From positions 1-64,000 of the forward strand of contig JAWPHD010005121.1 of NCBI GenBank assembly GCA_037043455.1: a stretch of DNA of 64,000 nt, in the 5' to 3' direction. A program made the translations under genes and the position numbers. Source of the stretch: Cyrtodaria siliqua (lineage: Eukaryota; Mollusca; Bivalvia; Adapedonta; Hiatellidae). The notes beneath the pieces were generated by a model. That model was given only the letters and a program-made list of their open reading frames with translations, was not told the DNA's origin and did not search any database. Positions 44,597 through 57,536 of the stretch are shown in pieces. Positions within the stretch are counted from its first letter, which is position 1, and each line of letters starts with the position of its first letter.

Positions 44597-44680
44597 TACT
44601 TGTTAATTATGTTAATTATATTGTTAATGGCGGCTGAATACTTGTTAATTATGTTAATTATATTGTTAATGGCGGCTGAA
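44597..44680. repeat. Direct 42-bp duplication
   Basis: tacttgttaattatgttaat+tatattgttaatggcggctgaa occurs twice back to back. Confidence 0.85.
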
Positions 44681-44996
44681 GAATATAGCCTTGAATCTGT
44701 TCAATGGGATTTACCGTGTTGTTTATGTGCTAAACTTTTTTTTTTATCAGTATATATAAAACTGCATATTCAGCGCTCAATGTGCCTATAATCATAATAG
44801 TCTGACTCTAGAATAGGCCTCTCATGGGTTTTACTGGTAATGATGTAGGTACAAACAACGCTACAGCGTTCAGCACGTGCAACTTAAACAAGGAAAATAA
44901 GTGTTCTGCAACATTTGTTTTTAACCCTCAGCCTGCTATGAATGCAGCATAACAGACTGTCCTTTCTTTAAATTTAGACCAATCCATTTATATCAG

Positions 44997-45310
44997 TCTA
45001 TTAAATCATTTTAGAATTATTTTTTGTTCAGAATTTGCCATATCTGAAAGTCAAGAAACACATTTTAATACTCAATGAGTAATGCAAACATCCGAAATAT
45101 CCTTTTATACGCAAACAAATATAAACTCACTGTTTTCTGAGAACACATCGTTTCCTATATAGGACTCACTGGGTTTTGAGAACACACTGAGTTGCTTGTT
45201 TTGAAGAAAATGAATATTTTAAGTGTTTGCATTCCTCATTGAGTAATGAGTTTCTTGACTTTCTGATATGGCAAATTCTAAACAAAAATAATTCTAAAGT
45301 GATTTAAGAG
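44997..45310. mobile_element. Foldback MITE with ~110-bp arms
   Basis: Left arm tctattaaatcattttagaa...gccatatctgaaagtcaag, right arm cttgactttctgatatggca...attctaaagtgatttaag. A second copy lies at 58064-59577. Confidence 0.78.
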
Positions 45311-45480
45311 ACTGTTTTATGTTACAAAGGGATGTTTTGAACAAATGACTGATGAGCAGCCAGACATTGTAAACCCAGATCAGCATGCGAGTTACTCGCT
45401 GGCTGATCTGGGTTTACAATGAACACAAAGGCTATTGTGGTCGCCCTCAGCAGGCTAAGGGTTACTAGGACAGTTGACTT
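45311..45480. mobile_element. ttaaccctta-type MITE relative with inverted halves
   Basis: gtaaacccagatcagcatgc and ggctgatctgggtttacaat lie in inverted orientation, with caggctaagggtta at the right. Same family as 56885. Confidence 0.5.
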
Positions 45481-45717
45481 AGCATGTATGTACCTACATC
45501 GACAACCCATTCAGACCCATTCTGGATAAAACCCATTATTACTAAAGACGAGTGTGAAGAGTCAAGATTGTTCTAAACTACTGTATAAAGAAAAGTAAAT
45601 AATGTTAAAAAACAAATATTTTGTGACATGTGAATACAAGTATTATAAATACAAAAGATTTAAAGTGTATATTATAAAAGTGTTTATATTTAACAGTATT
45701 ATATGTACCAGGAACAG

Positions 45718-48700
45718 GGCTCGAAAATCCCACTCGTCTGCTCGCAATGTGTTTTAGTTTCAGAGTTGTGCGAGTAATATTGCATGCAGAAAGCTTTTTT
45801 TTTCAGCAAATTCTTTTTAGTGCATATGCGGTCATTTGTCAAAAATATCTCCTTTATAATAAGACACAACATACATTTTTTCATATCCTACCATTTAATT
45901 GTCACTTTTCAGGATGAGTGGAAATTTAAATGTCATTTAACCCACAGGACGAGTAGACATTTAATTGTCACTTTTCAGGATGAGTGGAAATTTAAATGTC
46001 ATTTAACCCACAGGACGAGTAGACATTTAATTGTCACTTTTCAGGATGAGTGGAAATTTAAATGTCATTTAACCCACAGGACGAGTAGACATTTAATTGT
46101 CACTTTTCAGGATGAGTGGAAATTTAAATGTCATTTAACCCACAGGACGAGTAGACATTTAATTGTCACTTTTCAGGATGAGTGGAAATTTAAATGTCAT
46201 TTAACCCACAGGACGAGTAGACATCTAATTGTCACTTTTCACGATGAGTGGAAATTTAAATGTCATTTAACCCACAGGACAAGTAGACATCTAATTGTCA
46301 CTTTTCAGGATGAGTGGAAATTTAAATGTCATTTAACCCACAGGACGAGTAGACATCTAATTGTCACTTTTCAGGATGAGTGGAAATTTAAATGTCATTT
46401 AACCCACAGGACGAGTAGACATTTAATTGTCACTTTTCAGGATGAGTGGAAATTTAAATGTCATTTAACCCACAGGACGAGTAGACATTTAATTGTCACT
46501 TTTCAGGATGAGTGGAAATTTAAATGTCATTTAACCCACAGGACGAGTAGACATCTAATTGTCACTTTTCACGATGAGTGGAAATTTAAATGTCATTTAA
46601 CCCACAGGACAAGTAGACATCTAATTGTCACTTTTCAGGATGAGTGGAAATTTAAATGTCATTTAACCCACAGGACGAGTAGACATCTAATTGTCACTTT
46701 TCAGGATGAGTGGAAATTTAAATGTCATTTAACCCACAGGACGAGTAGACATTTAATTGTCACTTTTCAGGATGAGTGGAAATTTAAATGTCATTTAACC
46801 CACAGGACGAGTAGACATTTAATTGTCACTTTTCAGGATGAGTGGAAATTTAAATGTCATTTAACCCACAGGACGAGTAGACATCTAATTGTCACTTTTC
46901 ACGATGAGTGGAAATTTAAATGTCATTTAACCCACAGGACAAGTAGACATCTAATTGTCACTTTTCAGGATGAGTGGAAATTTAAATGTCATTTAACCCA
47001 CAGGACGAGTAGACATCTAATTGTCACTTTTCAGGATGAGTGGAAATTTAAATGTCATTTAACCCACAGGACAAGTAGACATTTAATTGTCACTTTTCAG
47101 GATGAGTGGAAATTTAAATGTCATTTAACCCACAGGACAAGTAGACATTTAATTGTCACTTTTCAGGATGAGTGGAAATTTAAATGTCATTTAACCCACA
47201 GGACGAGTGGATATCTAATTGTCACTTTTCAGGATGAGTGGAAATTTAAATGTCATTTAACCCACAGGACAAGTAGACATCTAATTGTCACTTTTCAGGA
47301 TGAGTGGACATTTAAATGTCATTTAACCCACAGGACAAGTAGACATCTAATTGTCACTTTTCAGGATGAGTGGAAATTTAAATGTCATTTAACCCACAGG
47401 ACGAGTGGATATCTAATTGTCACTTTTCAGGATGAGTGGAAATTTAAATGTCATTTAACCCACAGGACGAGTGGATATCTAATTGTCACTTTTCAGGATG
47501 AGTGGAAATTTAAATGTCATTTAACCCACAGGACGAGTAGACATCTAATTGTCACTTTTCAGGATGAGTGGAAATTTAAATGTCATTTAACCCACAGGAC
47601 AAGTAGACATTTAATTGTCACTTTTCAGGATGAGTGGAAATTTAAATGTCATTTAACCCACAGGACGAGTAGACATCTAATTGTCACTTTTCAGGATGAG
47701 TGGAAATTTAAATGTCATTTAACCCACAGGACAAGTAGACATCTAATTGTCACTTTTCAGGATGAGTGGAAATTTAAATGTCATTTAACCCACAGGACAA
47801 GTAGACATCTAATTGTCACTTTTCAGGATGAGTGGAAATTTAAATGTCATTTAACCCACAGGACGAGTAGACATTTAATTGTCACTTTTCAGGATGAGTG
47901 GAAATTTAAATGTCATTTAACCCACAGGACGAGTAGACATTTAATTGTCACTTTTCAGGATGAGTGGAAATTTAAATGTCATTTAACCCACAGGACGAGT
48001 AGACATTTAATTGTCACTTTTCAGGATGAGTGGAAATTTAAATGTCATTTAACCCACAGGACGAGTAGACATCTAATTGTCACTTTTCACGATGAGTGGA
48101 AATTTAAATGTCATTTAACCCACAGGACAAGTAGACATCTAATTGTCACTTTTCAGGATGAGTGGAAATTTAAATGTCATTTAACCCACAGGACGAGTAG
48201 ACATCTAATTGTCACTTTTCAGGATGAGTGGAAATTTAAATGTCATTTAACCCACAGGACGAGTAGACATTTAATTGTCACTTTTCAGGATGAGTGGAAA
48301 TTTAAATGTCATTTAACCCACAGGACGAGTAGACATTTAATTGTCACTTTTCAGGATGAGTGGAAATTTAAATGTCATTTAACCCACAGGACGAGTAGAC
48401 ATCTAATTGTCACTTTTCACGATGAGTGGAAATTTAAATGTCATTTAACCCACAGGACAAGTAGACATCTAATTGTCACTTTTCAGGATGAGTGGAAATT
48501 TAAATGTCATTTAACCCACAGGACGAGTAGACATCTAATTGTCACTTTTCAGGATGAGTGGAAATTTAAATGTCATTTAACCCACAGGACAAGTAGACAT
48601 TTAATTGTCACTTTTCAGGATGAGTGGAAATTTAAATGTCATTTAACCCACAGGACAAGTAGACATTTAATTGTCACTTTTCAGGATGAGTGGAAATTTA

Positions 48701-51700
48701 AATGTCATTTAACCCACAGGACGAGTGGATATCTAATTGTCACTTTTCAGGATGAGTGGAAATTTAAATGTCATTTAACCCACAGGACAAGTAGACATCT
48801 AATTGTCACTTTTCAGGATGAGTGGACATTTAAATGTCATTTAACCCACAGGACAAGTAGACATCTAATTGTCACTTTTCAGGATGAGTGGAAATTTAAA
48901 TGTCATTTAACCCACAGGACGAGTGGATATCTAATTGTCACTTTTCAGGATGAGTGGAAATTTAAATGTCATTTAACCCACAGGACGAGTGGATATCTAA
49001 TTGTCACTTTTCAGGATGAGTGGAAATTTAAATGTCATTTAACCCACAGGACGAGTAGACATCTAATTGTCACTTTTCAGGATGAGTGGAAATTTAAATG
49101 TCATTTAACCCACAGGACAAGTAGACATTTAATTGTCACTTTTCAGGATGAGTGGAAATTTAAATGTCATTTAACCCACAGGACGAGTAGACATCTAATT
49201 GTCACTTTTCAGGATGAGTGGAAATTTAAATGTCATTTAACCCACAGGACAAGTAGACATCTAATTGTCACTTTTCAGGATGAGTGGAAATTTAAATGTC
49301 ATTTAACCCACAGGACAAGTAGACATCTAATTGTCACTTTTCAGGATGAGTGGAAATTTAAATGTCATTTAACCCACAGGACGAGTAGACATTTAATTGT
49401 CACTTTTCAGGATGAGTGGAAATTTAAATGTCATTTAACCCACAGGACGAGTAGACATTTAATTGTCACTTTTCAGGATGAGTGGAAATTTAAATGTCAT
49501 TTAACCCACAGGACGAGTAGACATTTAATTGTCACTTTTCAGGATGAGTGGAAATTTAAATGTCATTTAACCCACAGGACGAGTAGACATCTAATTGTCA
49601 CTTTTCACGATGAGTGGAAATTTAAATGTCATTTAACCCACAGGACAAGTAGACATCTAATTGTCACTTTTCAGGATGAGTGGAAATTTAAATGTCATTT
49701 AACCCACAGGACGAGTAGACATCTAATTGTCACTTTTCAGGATGAGTGGAAATTTAAATGTCATTTAACCCACAGGACGAGTAGACATTTAATTGTCACT
49801 TTTCAGGATGAGTGGAAATTTAAATGTCATTTAACCCACAGGACGAGTAGACATTTAATTGTCACTTTTCAGGATGAGTGGAAATTTAAATGTCATTTAA
49901 CCCACAGGACGAGTAGACATCTAATTGTCACTTTTCACGATGAGTGGAAATTTAAATGTCATTTAACCCACAGGACAAGTAGACATCTAATTGTCACTTT
50001 TCAGGATGAGTGGAAATTTAAATGTCATTTAACCCACAGGACGAGTAGACATCTAATTGTCACTTTTCAGGATGAGTGGAAATTTAAATGTCATTTAACC
50101 CACAGGACAAGTAGACATTTAATTGTCACTTTTCAGGATGAGTGGAAATTTAAATGTCATTTAACCCACAGGACAAGTAGACATTTAATTGTCACTTTTC
50201 AGGATGAGTGGAAATTTAAATGTCATTTAACCCACAGGACGAGTGGATATCTAATTGTCACTTTTCAGGATGAGTGGAAATTTAAATGTCATTTAACCCA
50301 CAGGACAAGTAGACATCTAATTGTCACTTTTCAGGATGAGTGGACATTTAAATGTCATTTAACCCACAGGACAAGTAGACATCTAATTGTCACTTTTCAG
50401 GATGAGTGGAAATTTAAATGTCATTTAACCCACAGGACGAGTGGATATCTAATTGTCACTTTTCAGGATGAGTGGAAATTTAAATGTCATTTAACCCACA
50501 GGACGAGTGGATATCTAATTGTCACTTTTCAGGATGAGTGGAAATTTAAATGTCATTTAACCCACAGGACGAGTAGACATCTAATTGTCACTTTTCAGGA
50601 TGAGTGGAAATTTAAATGTCATTTAACCCACAGGACAAGTAGACATTTAATTGTCACTTTTCAGGATGAGTGGAAATTTAAATGTCATTTAACCCACAGG
50701 ACGAGTAGACATCTAATTGTCACTTTTCAGGATGAGTGGAAATTTAAATGTCATTTAACCCACAGGACAAGTAGACATCTAATTGTCACTTTTCAGGATG
50801 AGTGGAAATTTAAATGTCATTTAACCCACAGGACAAGTAGACATCTAATTGTCACTTTTCAGGATGAGTGGAAATTTAAATGTCATTTAACCCACAGGAC
50901 GAGTGGATATCTAATTGTCACTTTTCAGGATGAGTGGAAATTTAAATGTCATTTAACCCACAGGACGAGTGGATATCTAATTGTCACTTTTCAGGATGAG
51001 TGGAAATTTAAATGTCATTTAACCCACAGGACGAGTAGACATCTAATTGTCACTTTTCAGGATGAGTGGAAATTTAAATGTCATTTAACCCACAGGACAA
51101 GTAGACATTTAATTGTCACTTTTCAGGATGAGTGGAAATTTAAATGTCATTTAACCCACAGGACGAGTAGACATCTAATTGTCACTTTTCAGGATGAGTG
51201 GAAATTTAAATGTCATTTAACCCACAGGACAAGTAGACATTTAATTGTCACTTTTCAGGATGAGTGGAAATTTAAATGTCATTTAACCCACAGGACGAGT
51301 GGATATCTAATTGTCACTTTTCAGGATGAGTGGAAATTTAAATGTCATTTAACCCACAGGACAAGTAGACATTTAATTGTCACTTTTCAGGATGAGTGGA
51401 AATTTAAATGTCATTTAACCCACAGGACGAGTGGATATCTAATTGTCACTTTTCAGGATGAGTGGAAATTTAAATGTCATTTAACCCACAGGACAAGTAG
51501 ACATTTAATTGTCACTTTTCAGGATGAGTGGAAATTTAAATGTCATTTAACCCACAGGACGAGTAGACATCTAATTGTCACTTTTCACGATGAGTGGAAA
51601 TTTAAATGTCATTTAACCCACAGGACAAGTAGACATCTAATTGTCACTTTTCAGGATGAGTGGAAATTTAAATGTCATTTAACCCACAGGACGAGTAGAC

Positions 51701-54484
51701 ATCTAATTGTCACTTTTCAGGATGAGTGGAAATTTAAATGTCATTTAACCCACAGGACAAGTAGACATTTAATTGTCACTTTTCAGGATGAGTGGAAATT
51801 TAAATGTCATTTAACCCACAGGACAAGTAGACATTTAATTGTCACTTTTCAGGATGAGTGGAAATTTAAATGTCATTTAACCCACAGGACAAGTAGACAT
51901 CTAATTGTCACTTTTCAGGATGAGTGGAAATTTAAATGTCATTTAACCCACAGGACAAGTAGACATCTAATTGTCACTTTTCAGGATGAGTGGAAATTTA
52001 AATGTCATTTAACCCACAGGACAAGTAGACATCTAATTGTCACTTTTCAGGATGAGTGGAAATTTAAATGTCATTTAACCCACAGGACGAGTGGATATCT
52101 AATTGTCACTTTTCAGGATGAGTGGAAATTTAAATGTCATTTAACCCACAGGACAAGTAGACATCTAATTGTCACTTTTCAGGATGAGTGGAAATTTAAA
52201 TGTCATTTAACCCACAGGACGAGTAGACATCTAATTGTCACTTTTCAGGATGAGTGGAAATTTAAATGTCATTTAACCCACAGGACAAGTAGACATTTAA
52301 TTGTCACTTTTCAGGATGAGTGGAAATTTAAATGTCATTTAACCCACAGGACGAGTGGATATCTAATTGTCACTTTTCAGGATGAGTGGAAATTTAAATG
52401 TCATTTAACCCACAGGACAAGTAGACATTTAATTGTCACTTTTCAGGATGAGTGGAAATTTAAATGTCATTTAACCCACAGGACGAGTGGATATCTAATT
52501 GTCACTTTTCAGGATGAGTGGAAATTTAAATGTCATTTAACCCACAGGACAAGTAGACATTTAATTGTCACTTTTCAGGATGAGTGGAAATTTAAATGTC
52601 ATTTAACCCACAGGACGAGTAGACATCTAATTGTCACTTTTCAGGATGAGTGGAAATTTAAATGTCATTTAACCCACAGGACAAGTAGACATCTAATTGT
52701 CACTTTTCAGGATGAGTGGAAATTTAAATGTCATTTAACCCACAGGACGAGTAGACATCTAATTGTCACTTTTCAGGATGAGTGGAAATTTAAATGTCAT
52801 TTAACCCACAGGACAAGTAGACATCTAATTGTCACTTTTCAGGATGAGTGGAAATTTAAATGTCATTTAACCCACAGGACAAGTAGACATTTAATTGTCA
52901 CTTTTCAGGATGAGTGGAAATTTAAATGTCATTTAACCCACAGGACAAGTAGACATCTAATTGTCACTTTTCAGGATGAGTGGAAATTTAAATGTCATTT
53001 AACCCACAGGACAAGTAGACATCTAATTGTCACTTTTCAGGATGAGTGGAAATTTAAATGTCATTTAACCCACAGGACGAGTAGACATCTAATTGTCACT
53101 TTTCAGGATGAGTGGAAATTTAAATGTCATTTAACCCACAGGACGAGTGGATATCTAATTGTCACTTTTCAGGATGAGTGGAAATTTAAATGTCATTTAA
53201 CCCACAGGACGAGTAGACATCTAATTGTCACTTTTCAGGATGAGTGGAAATTTAAATGTCATTTAACCCACAGGACGAGTAGACATCTAATTGTCACTTT
53301 TCAGGATGAGTGGAAATTTAAATGTCATTTAACCCACAGGACAAGTAGACATTTAATTGTCACTTTTCAGGATGAGTGGAAATTTAAATGTCATTTAACC
53401 CACAGGACAAGTAGACATTTAATTGTCACTTTTCAGGATGAGTGGAAATTTAAATGTCATTTAACCCACAGGACAAGTAGACATCTAATTGTCACTTTTC
53501 AGGATGAGTGGAAATTTAAATGTCATTTAACCCACAGGACAAGTAGACATCTAATTGTCACTTTTCAGGATGAGTGGAAATTTAAATGTCATTTAACCCA
53601 CAGGACGAGTAGACATCTAATTGTCACTTTTCAGGATGAGTGGAAATTTAAATGTCATTTAACCCACAGGACGAGTGGATATCTAATTGTCACTTTTCAG
53701 GATGAGTGGACATTTAAATGTCATTTAACCCACAGGACAAGTAGACATCTAATTGTCACTTTTCAGGATGAGTGGAAATTTAAATGTCATTTAACCCACA
53801 GGACGAGTAGACATCTAATTGTCACTTTTCAGGATGAGTGGAAATTTAAATGTCATTTAACCCACAGGACGAGTAGACATCTAATTGTCACTTTTCAGGA
53901 TGAGTGGAAATTTAAATGTCATTTAACCCACAGGACAAGTAGACATTTAATTGTCACTTTTCAGGATGAGTGGAAATTTAAATGTCATTTAACCCACAGG
54001 ACAAGTAGACATTTAATTGTCACTTTTCAGGATGAGTGGAAATTTAAATGTCATTTAACCCACAGGACAAGTAGACATCTAATTGTCACTTTTCAGGATG
54101 AGTGGAAATTTAAATGTCATTTAACCCACAGGACAAGTAGACATCTAATTGTCACTTTTCAGGATGAGTGGAAATTTAAATGTCATTTAACCCACAGGAC
54201 GAGTGGATATCTAATTGTCACTTTTCAGGATGAGTGGACATTTAAATGTCATTTAACCCACAGGACAAGTAGACATCTAATTGTCACTTTTCAGGATGAG
54301 TGGACATTTAAATGTCATTTAACCCACAGGACGAGTGGATATCTAATTGTCACTTTTCAGGATGAGTGGACATTTAAATGTCACTTTTTGGGTCGAGTGG
54401 ACATTTAAATGTCACTTACCCCTCTGGCCGAGTTGACATATAAATGTCACTTGACCCTTCCGGACGAGTGGGCATTTTCGAGCC
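45718..54484. mobile_element. Inverted-repeat-bounded element containing the 66-bp satellite
   Basis: ggctcgaaaatcccactcgt at 45718 and the reverse complement of ggacgagtgggcattttcga (54462) match over ~22 bp with one indel. They lie just outside the array at each side. This suggests that the array grew inside a TIR element (hAT-like CAGGG at the left). No target duplication was found, so the element class is open. Confidence 0.5.
45892..54386. repeat. 66-bp satellite array, ~128 units, higher-order organised
   Basis: Unit catttaattgtcacttttca+ggatgagtggaaatttaaat+gtcatttaacccacagg+acgagtaga, 66 bp, itself made of two diverged ~33-bp halves (ggatgagtgg/ggacgagtag starts). Six variable sites define subtypes (ttt/tct, gac-g/a-ag, cagg/cacg, aaa/aca, agaca/ggata). 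Subtype patterns repeat every 330 bp locally (cac variant at 46241, 46571, 46901) and every 1518 bp, i.e. 23 units (46571, 48089, 49607). It stays open for 2874 codons on the plus strand only because 66 is divisible by three. It lies in an intron of the ABCC4-like gene, on the opposite strand. The right end decays into single ~33-bp units (54387-54470). Confidence 0.93.
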
Positions 54485-54542
54485 GTTGTCTCAAGTTCTG
54501 TATCTTTACCTCGTTTCAGTTGAAATACTCATAATGTCCAAC

Positions 54543-54733
54543 TTAAAAGGGACAAACGGCAATCATGGTGTTTTTTTTAATAACGCGACGTTCTATGGCA
54601 GAATTATGAAAAACCTAAAAAACTCCCAAATTTTATTACCTTTTACTCTATTCTATGAAAGCAGAATTAAAATTAAATAAATCGAGGTGTATTTTTAATG
54701 CTCGATGACTACAATTGCCGCGTGTCCCTTTAA
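54543..54733. mobile_element. MITE with ttaaagggacac TIRs, copy 1
   Basis: Left ttaaaagggacaaacggcaa, right attgccgcgtgtccctttaa, 191 bp, 70 bp from exon F. Confidence 0.75.
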
Positions 54734-54801
54734 ACTGCAAACCGCAAGAAAGTTAGCATGAAGCGATCGATTAAATTGTGCGCTAAACAACTGTCACCTA
54801 C

Positions 54802-54927
54802 CTTCTGATCTTGGCGACTAAGTCTCCGAATGGTTTCTCCCAACAATACATCTTAATGACACGCATACCGGCGATGATCTCGTTCATGACGCGTACACGC
54901 TCATCCGTGTGCTTCGCTGTCTTCTGT
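54802..54927 (-). CDS. ABCC4-like: ABCC4-like exon F (intracellular helix after TM4)
   Basis: Preceded by aacattcacag and followed by GTAGGT. After completing Arg it encodes [41 protein letters not shown], then AG. The D-E/A-R-x-R-x-M-N-E-I/V-I-x-G-x-R-x-I-K-M-Y-x-W-E motif is diagnostic of ABCC proteins. The residual AG needs one base from the next exon, and every G copy starts with G, restoring Arg. This is the last constitutive exon before the alternative cassette. The intron between it and G1 is about 23.9 kb. Confidence 0.93.
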
Positions 54928-55024
54928 CTGTGAATGTTTAAAACATTAGTATTGGGGATAATAAAACAATTTTAGGGAATCTTAAGTACATACCTATATA
55001 GAAAAGGTATAGCACCTAAGTTTT

Positions 55025-55340
55025 CATTGCGGTGGCATAATGGTTATGTAGAGCGTCTGCCTCGCATGTCGGACGGTGTTGGTTTAAGCCCGGGCTAGGT
55101 CACACCAAAGATTTAATAAAATGGTTCACATTACGTGTTCCGAGTATTAACTTTCACACCCCATCAAACTCCTTCTCCAAAAGCTATAACGGGGTTGGCT
55201 GGGGTAAACGTGTTTTATTGTCGCAATGTGTGTTATGAAATCCTGCTAATATAAGTTTCCCCATCGCTTAATGGAATTAAGGCGGGACCACGTAATGAAG
55301 CAGTTTCCTTGCTTGAGGGTCATCAAGTGCATCAAAATAC
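55025..55340 (+). mobile_element. tRNA-derived SINE-like repeat
   Basis: ggtggcataatggttatgta (A-box-like) and ggtttaagcccgggc (B-box-like) head, followed by a non-tRNA body. Different family from the 13.8-kb SINE. Confidence 0.5.
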
Positions 55341-56121
55341 CTTATGTCTTTAATTTAGAATACATGTCTGCTTTTTTTTTTAAACATGCTTTCATATCAA
55401 TGGTGTTTTAATATTTTTAAGTTTTCCTGATATGTCTTCGTATTTGTATGACACATATGGAATCTAGCATGTTTGCCAATGATGAATTGCCTTGTGCTTT
55501 TTACTTATTTGTTACATATTTGTACATACACACACAACCATAGAAATTGCAAGTAACTTTTTCGTTTTGCCAGTTACAAAAAATACAACTGGCGAAATGT
55601 TGCCAGTCCAAATTGTTGCTAAATCTGAACCCTGTACAGTACCATGCACAAGTCACAAAAACTTTACTTACAATGCAAAATAAGGCCATAATAAATTAAT
55701 TGCTAGATTCTTATCCCCAACCGCCACCGTTTTTTTATGCTGCCCCGGTAATTTTTATTTCTTCAAAAAAAAAAAAAAAAAAAATTGCTGGATTCATACT
55801 ATTAAAAATGTGTTTTCAATGTTGGAAGTACTCAGTAGTATGTTTTACTATTTTTGCCTTGTGCCGAGGCCATTTTCTGTTTGTGTTATAAAATAAAAAA
55901 TAATATTTCACCCCAAGCCCCTATTTTAAACTAAATTTGGATGAGAAACTAGTTTATTATGGCCTAATCTTTCTTTTTTTTTATGGAAAAGATTCAAGGC
56001 AATTTCCCCGCTAAAATTCATGGCTTCAACTGTCTGTGCTGCAAAATACTGTATTTCCCTAATAGTAGCGCATTTTCATAGCAACCAAGTGCTACTATTT
56101 GAGGAAATACGGTAATCATGT
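55341..56121. other. Intron E-F interior; no further feature
   Basis: AT-rich with a 20-base A run at 55764-55783. ggaaatacggtaatc at 56104 resembles the end of a small dispersed repeat. No exon-like segment seen. Confidence 0.45.
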
Positions 56122-56176
56122 TCAGATTACATTTTGATTACACCAAGATGATCCAGAAGACATAATAGTCAGATAC

Positions 56177-56340
56177 CTGAATTTGGAGAACAGCTTTCCC
56201 ATCCACCCCTGTACTGGCACTAACAATAAAAGTACAGCAAATCCAGCCAGCGTTGACGGCCCCAGCTCACGCCAAAGTATGGCTAACACAGCTATAGCTT
56301 CTAGAGGTCCTATCCACAAGAAGTGGAGAAATATCACAGC
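56177..56340 (-). CDS. ABCC4-like: ABCC4-like exon E (TM3-TM4)
   Basis: Preceded by gaaatttcag and followed by GTATCT. It encodes 54 codons plus two bases, from A-V-I-F-L-H-F-L-W-I-G-P-L-E-A-I-A-V through L-A-G-F-A-V-L-L-L-L-V-P-V-Q-G-W-M-G-K-L-F-S-K-F. These are TM3 and TM4, with the family motif F-x-H-x-L-W-x-G-P-L-x-A-I and the G-x-A-V-L-x-x-x-x-P-x-Q-x-x-x-G-K pattern. The exon leaves AG to be completed as Arg in exon F. An orphan unit of the 66-bp satellite lies about 110 bp upstream in the same intron. Confidence 0.92.
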
Positions 56341-56451
56341 CTGAAATTTCACAAAAGGGTTCCTGGTAAGAAACTAACCTGCTAAATAATGACATAATTA
56401 CACTACAAAACTGTTTATCAAAACTATCTTTAAAGCTCAGAAAGAATCCTG

Positions 56452-56541
56452 TATAATAAGACACAACACACATTTTTATATATCATATCCTACCATTTAA
56501 TTGTCTCTTTTCAGGATGAGCGGAAATTTAAATTTCATTTA
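56452..56541 (+). repeat. Orphan copy of the 66-bp satellite's left edge
   Basis: gtataataagacacaacaca, atcctaccatttaattgtc and tcttttcaggatgagcggaa match 45857-45945, including ~35 bp of non-repeat flank plus one unit with several changes. A lone duplicate of the array's beginning, beyond exon F and 110 bp from exon E. Confidence 0.85.
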
Positions 56542-56884
56542 TATAATAATGCATATGTGCCAATTAAAAGTATATTTATTCACCGGTTCTTAAAATACCC
56601 GTGATTGAATAATGGTATGCACAAAAAATAAGTTATGGGTTGGTAACTCTTTATTAGACGCTCCAGTTTTGGGGTCTGGTCCGGCTGGTTAAATCCATTT
56701 ATACTGTCTACAGGGTTTGAATTCTCAAACTATGTAAGTTAGCATACCTCATTGCCAGTAGGTTTAGAAATGGTGTACATATGTTGCAAAATTTAGCTGT
56801 TGTTTACCGTATATGGAGTATTCATCAATATTGATAATTACTGATTACTAATCACAGTATCAGTCAACATACTGAACCATTGAG

Positions 56885-57040
56885 TTAACCCTTAACCCCC
56901 TACATAAATATAATGAACTGTTCTTTCTTTGAATTAAGACCATTACATTTATGTGACAAAGGGGTGTTTTGTGAAAAATGACCAATCAGCAGCCAGACAT
57001 TGTAAACCCTGATCAGCCTGCTATGCGGGTTAAGGGTTAA
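56885..57040. mobile_element. MITE with ttaacccttaaccc TIRs, copy 1
   Basis: Left ttaacccttaaccc, right gggttaagggttaa, 156 bp, interior ctttgaattaagaccatta and agcagccagacattgtaaac. Confidence 0.8.
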
Positions 57041-57446
57041 TATTCCATGCAACTGCCTTACTTTTATTTAAAGGGTTTACATCAGGCTTTGGGCAAAAAA
57101 TAAAAAGCAAAAAATAAAAGTCTACGATATGACCAATTTAAACGGAGAATCAGTCAAAAAAAAAAGATAGAACATTAGAAGTTTATATAATAAAGCGCAT
57201 TAATTAATAATTATAAATTCTTTTCAGGCCTTAGAGAATTACCCAAGTTATAAATAGTTGTAACGCTAATCAACTTGGCGATATCTACAAATACCACTTT
57301 TGTGCTGCGTTATCGATGCTATATATATATATATGCATTTGTTGGGTTTGAAATAACAGGAAGTCTGTACTTCAACAAACCCACAAACATCGACATTGAA
57401 ACAGACTCTAATATGATAAACACTTAGACCAAAGACAAAGGAATAC

Positions 57447-57536
57447 CTGATCAAATCTATTGACATCGTTTGACATGAGGTTTACAATTTGACCCGTGGT
57501 GGTTTTACTCAGCCCTGCATTACTCAACCGTAATGA
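57447..57536 (-). CDS. ABCC4-like: ABCC4-like exon D (intracellular loop 1)
   Basis: A 90-bp exon between attttgcag and a GTATTC donor. Its 30 codons read [20 protein letters not shown], then [10 protein letters not shown]. The [17 protein letters not shown] block is one of the most conserved parts of ABCC transporters, the intracellular loop contacting the nucleotide-binding domain. Phase is 0 on both sides, so skipping would delete 30 residues without a frameshift. Confidence 0.92.

Noticed and set aside
45784..54408. A 2874-codon open reading frame, apparently a giant repeat protein
   Set aside because: It is the 66-bp satellite read in one frame. The length divisible by three and homogenisation explain the lack of stops. 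The lead-in has no promoter or homology, and variants show no bias to synonymous sites.
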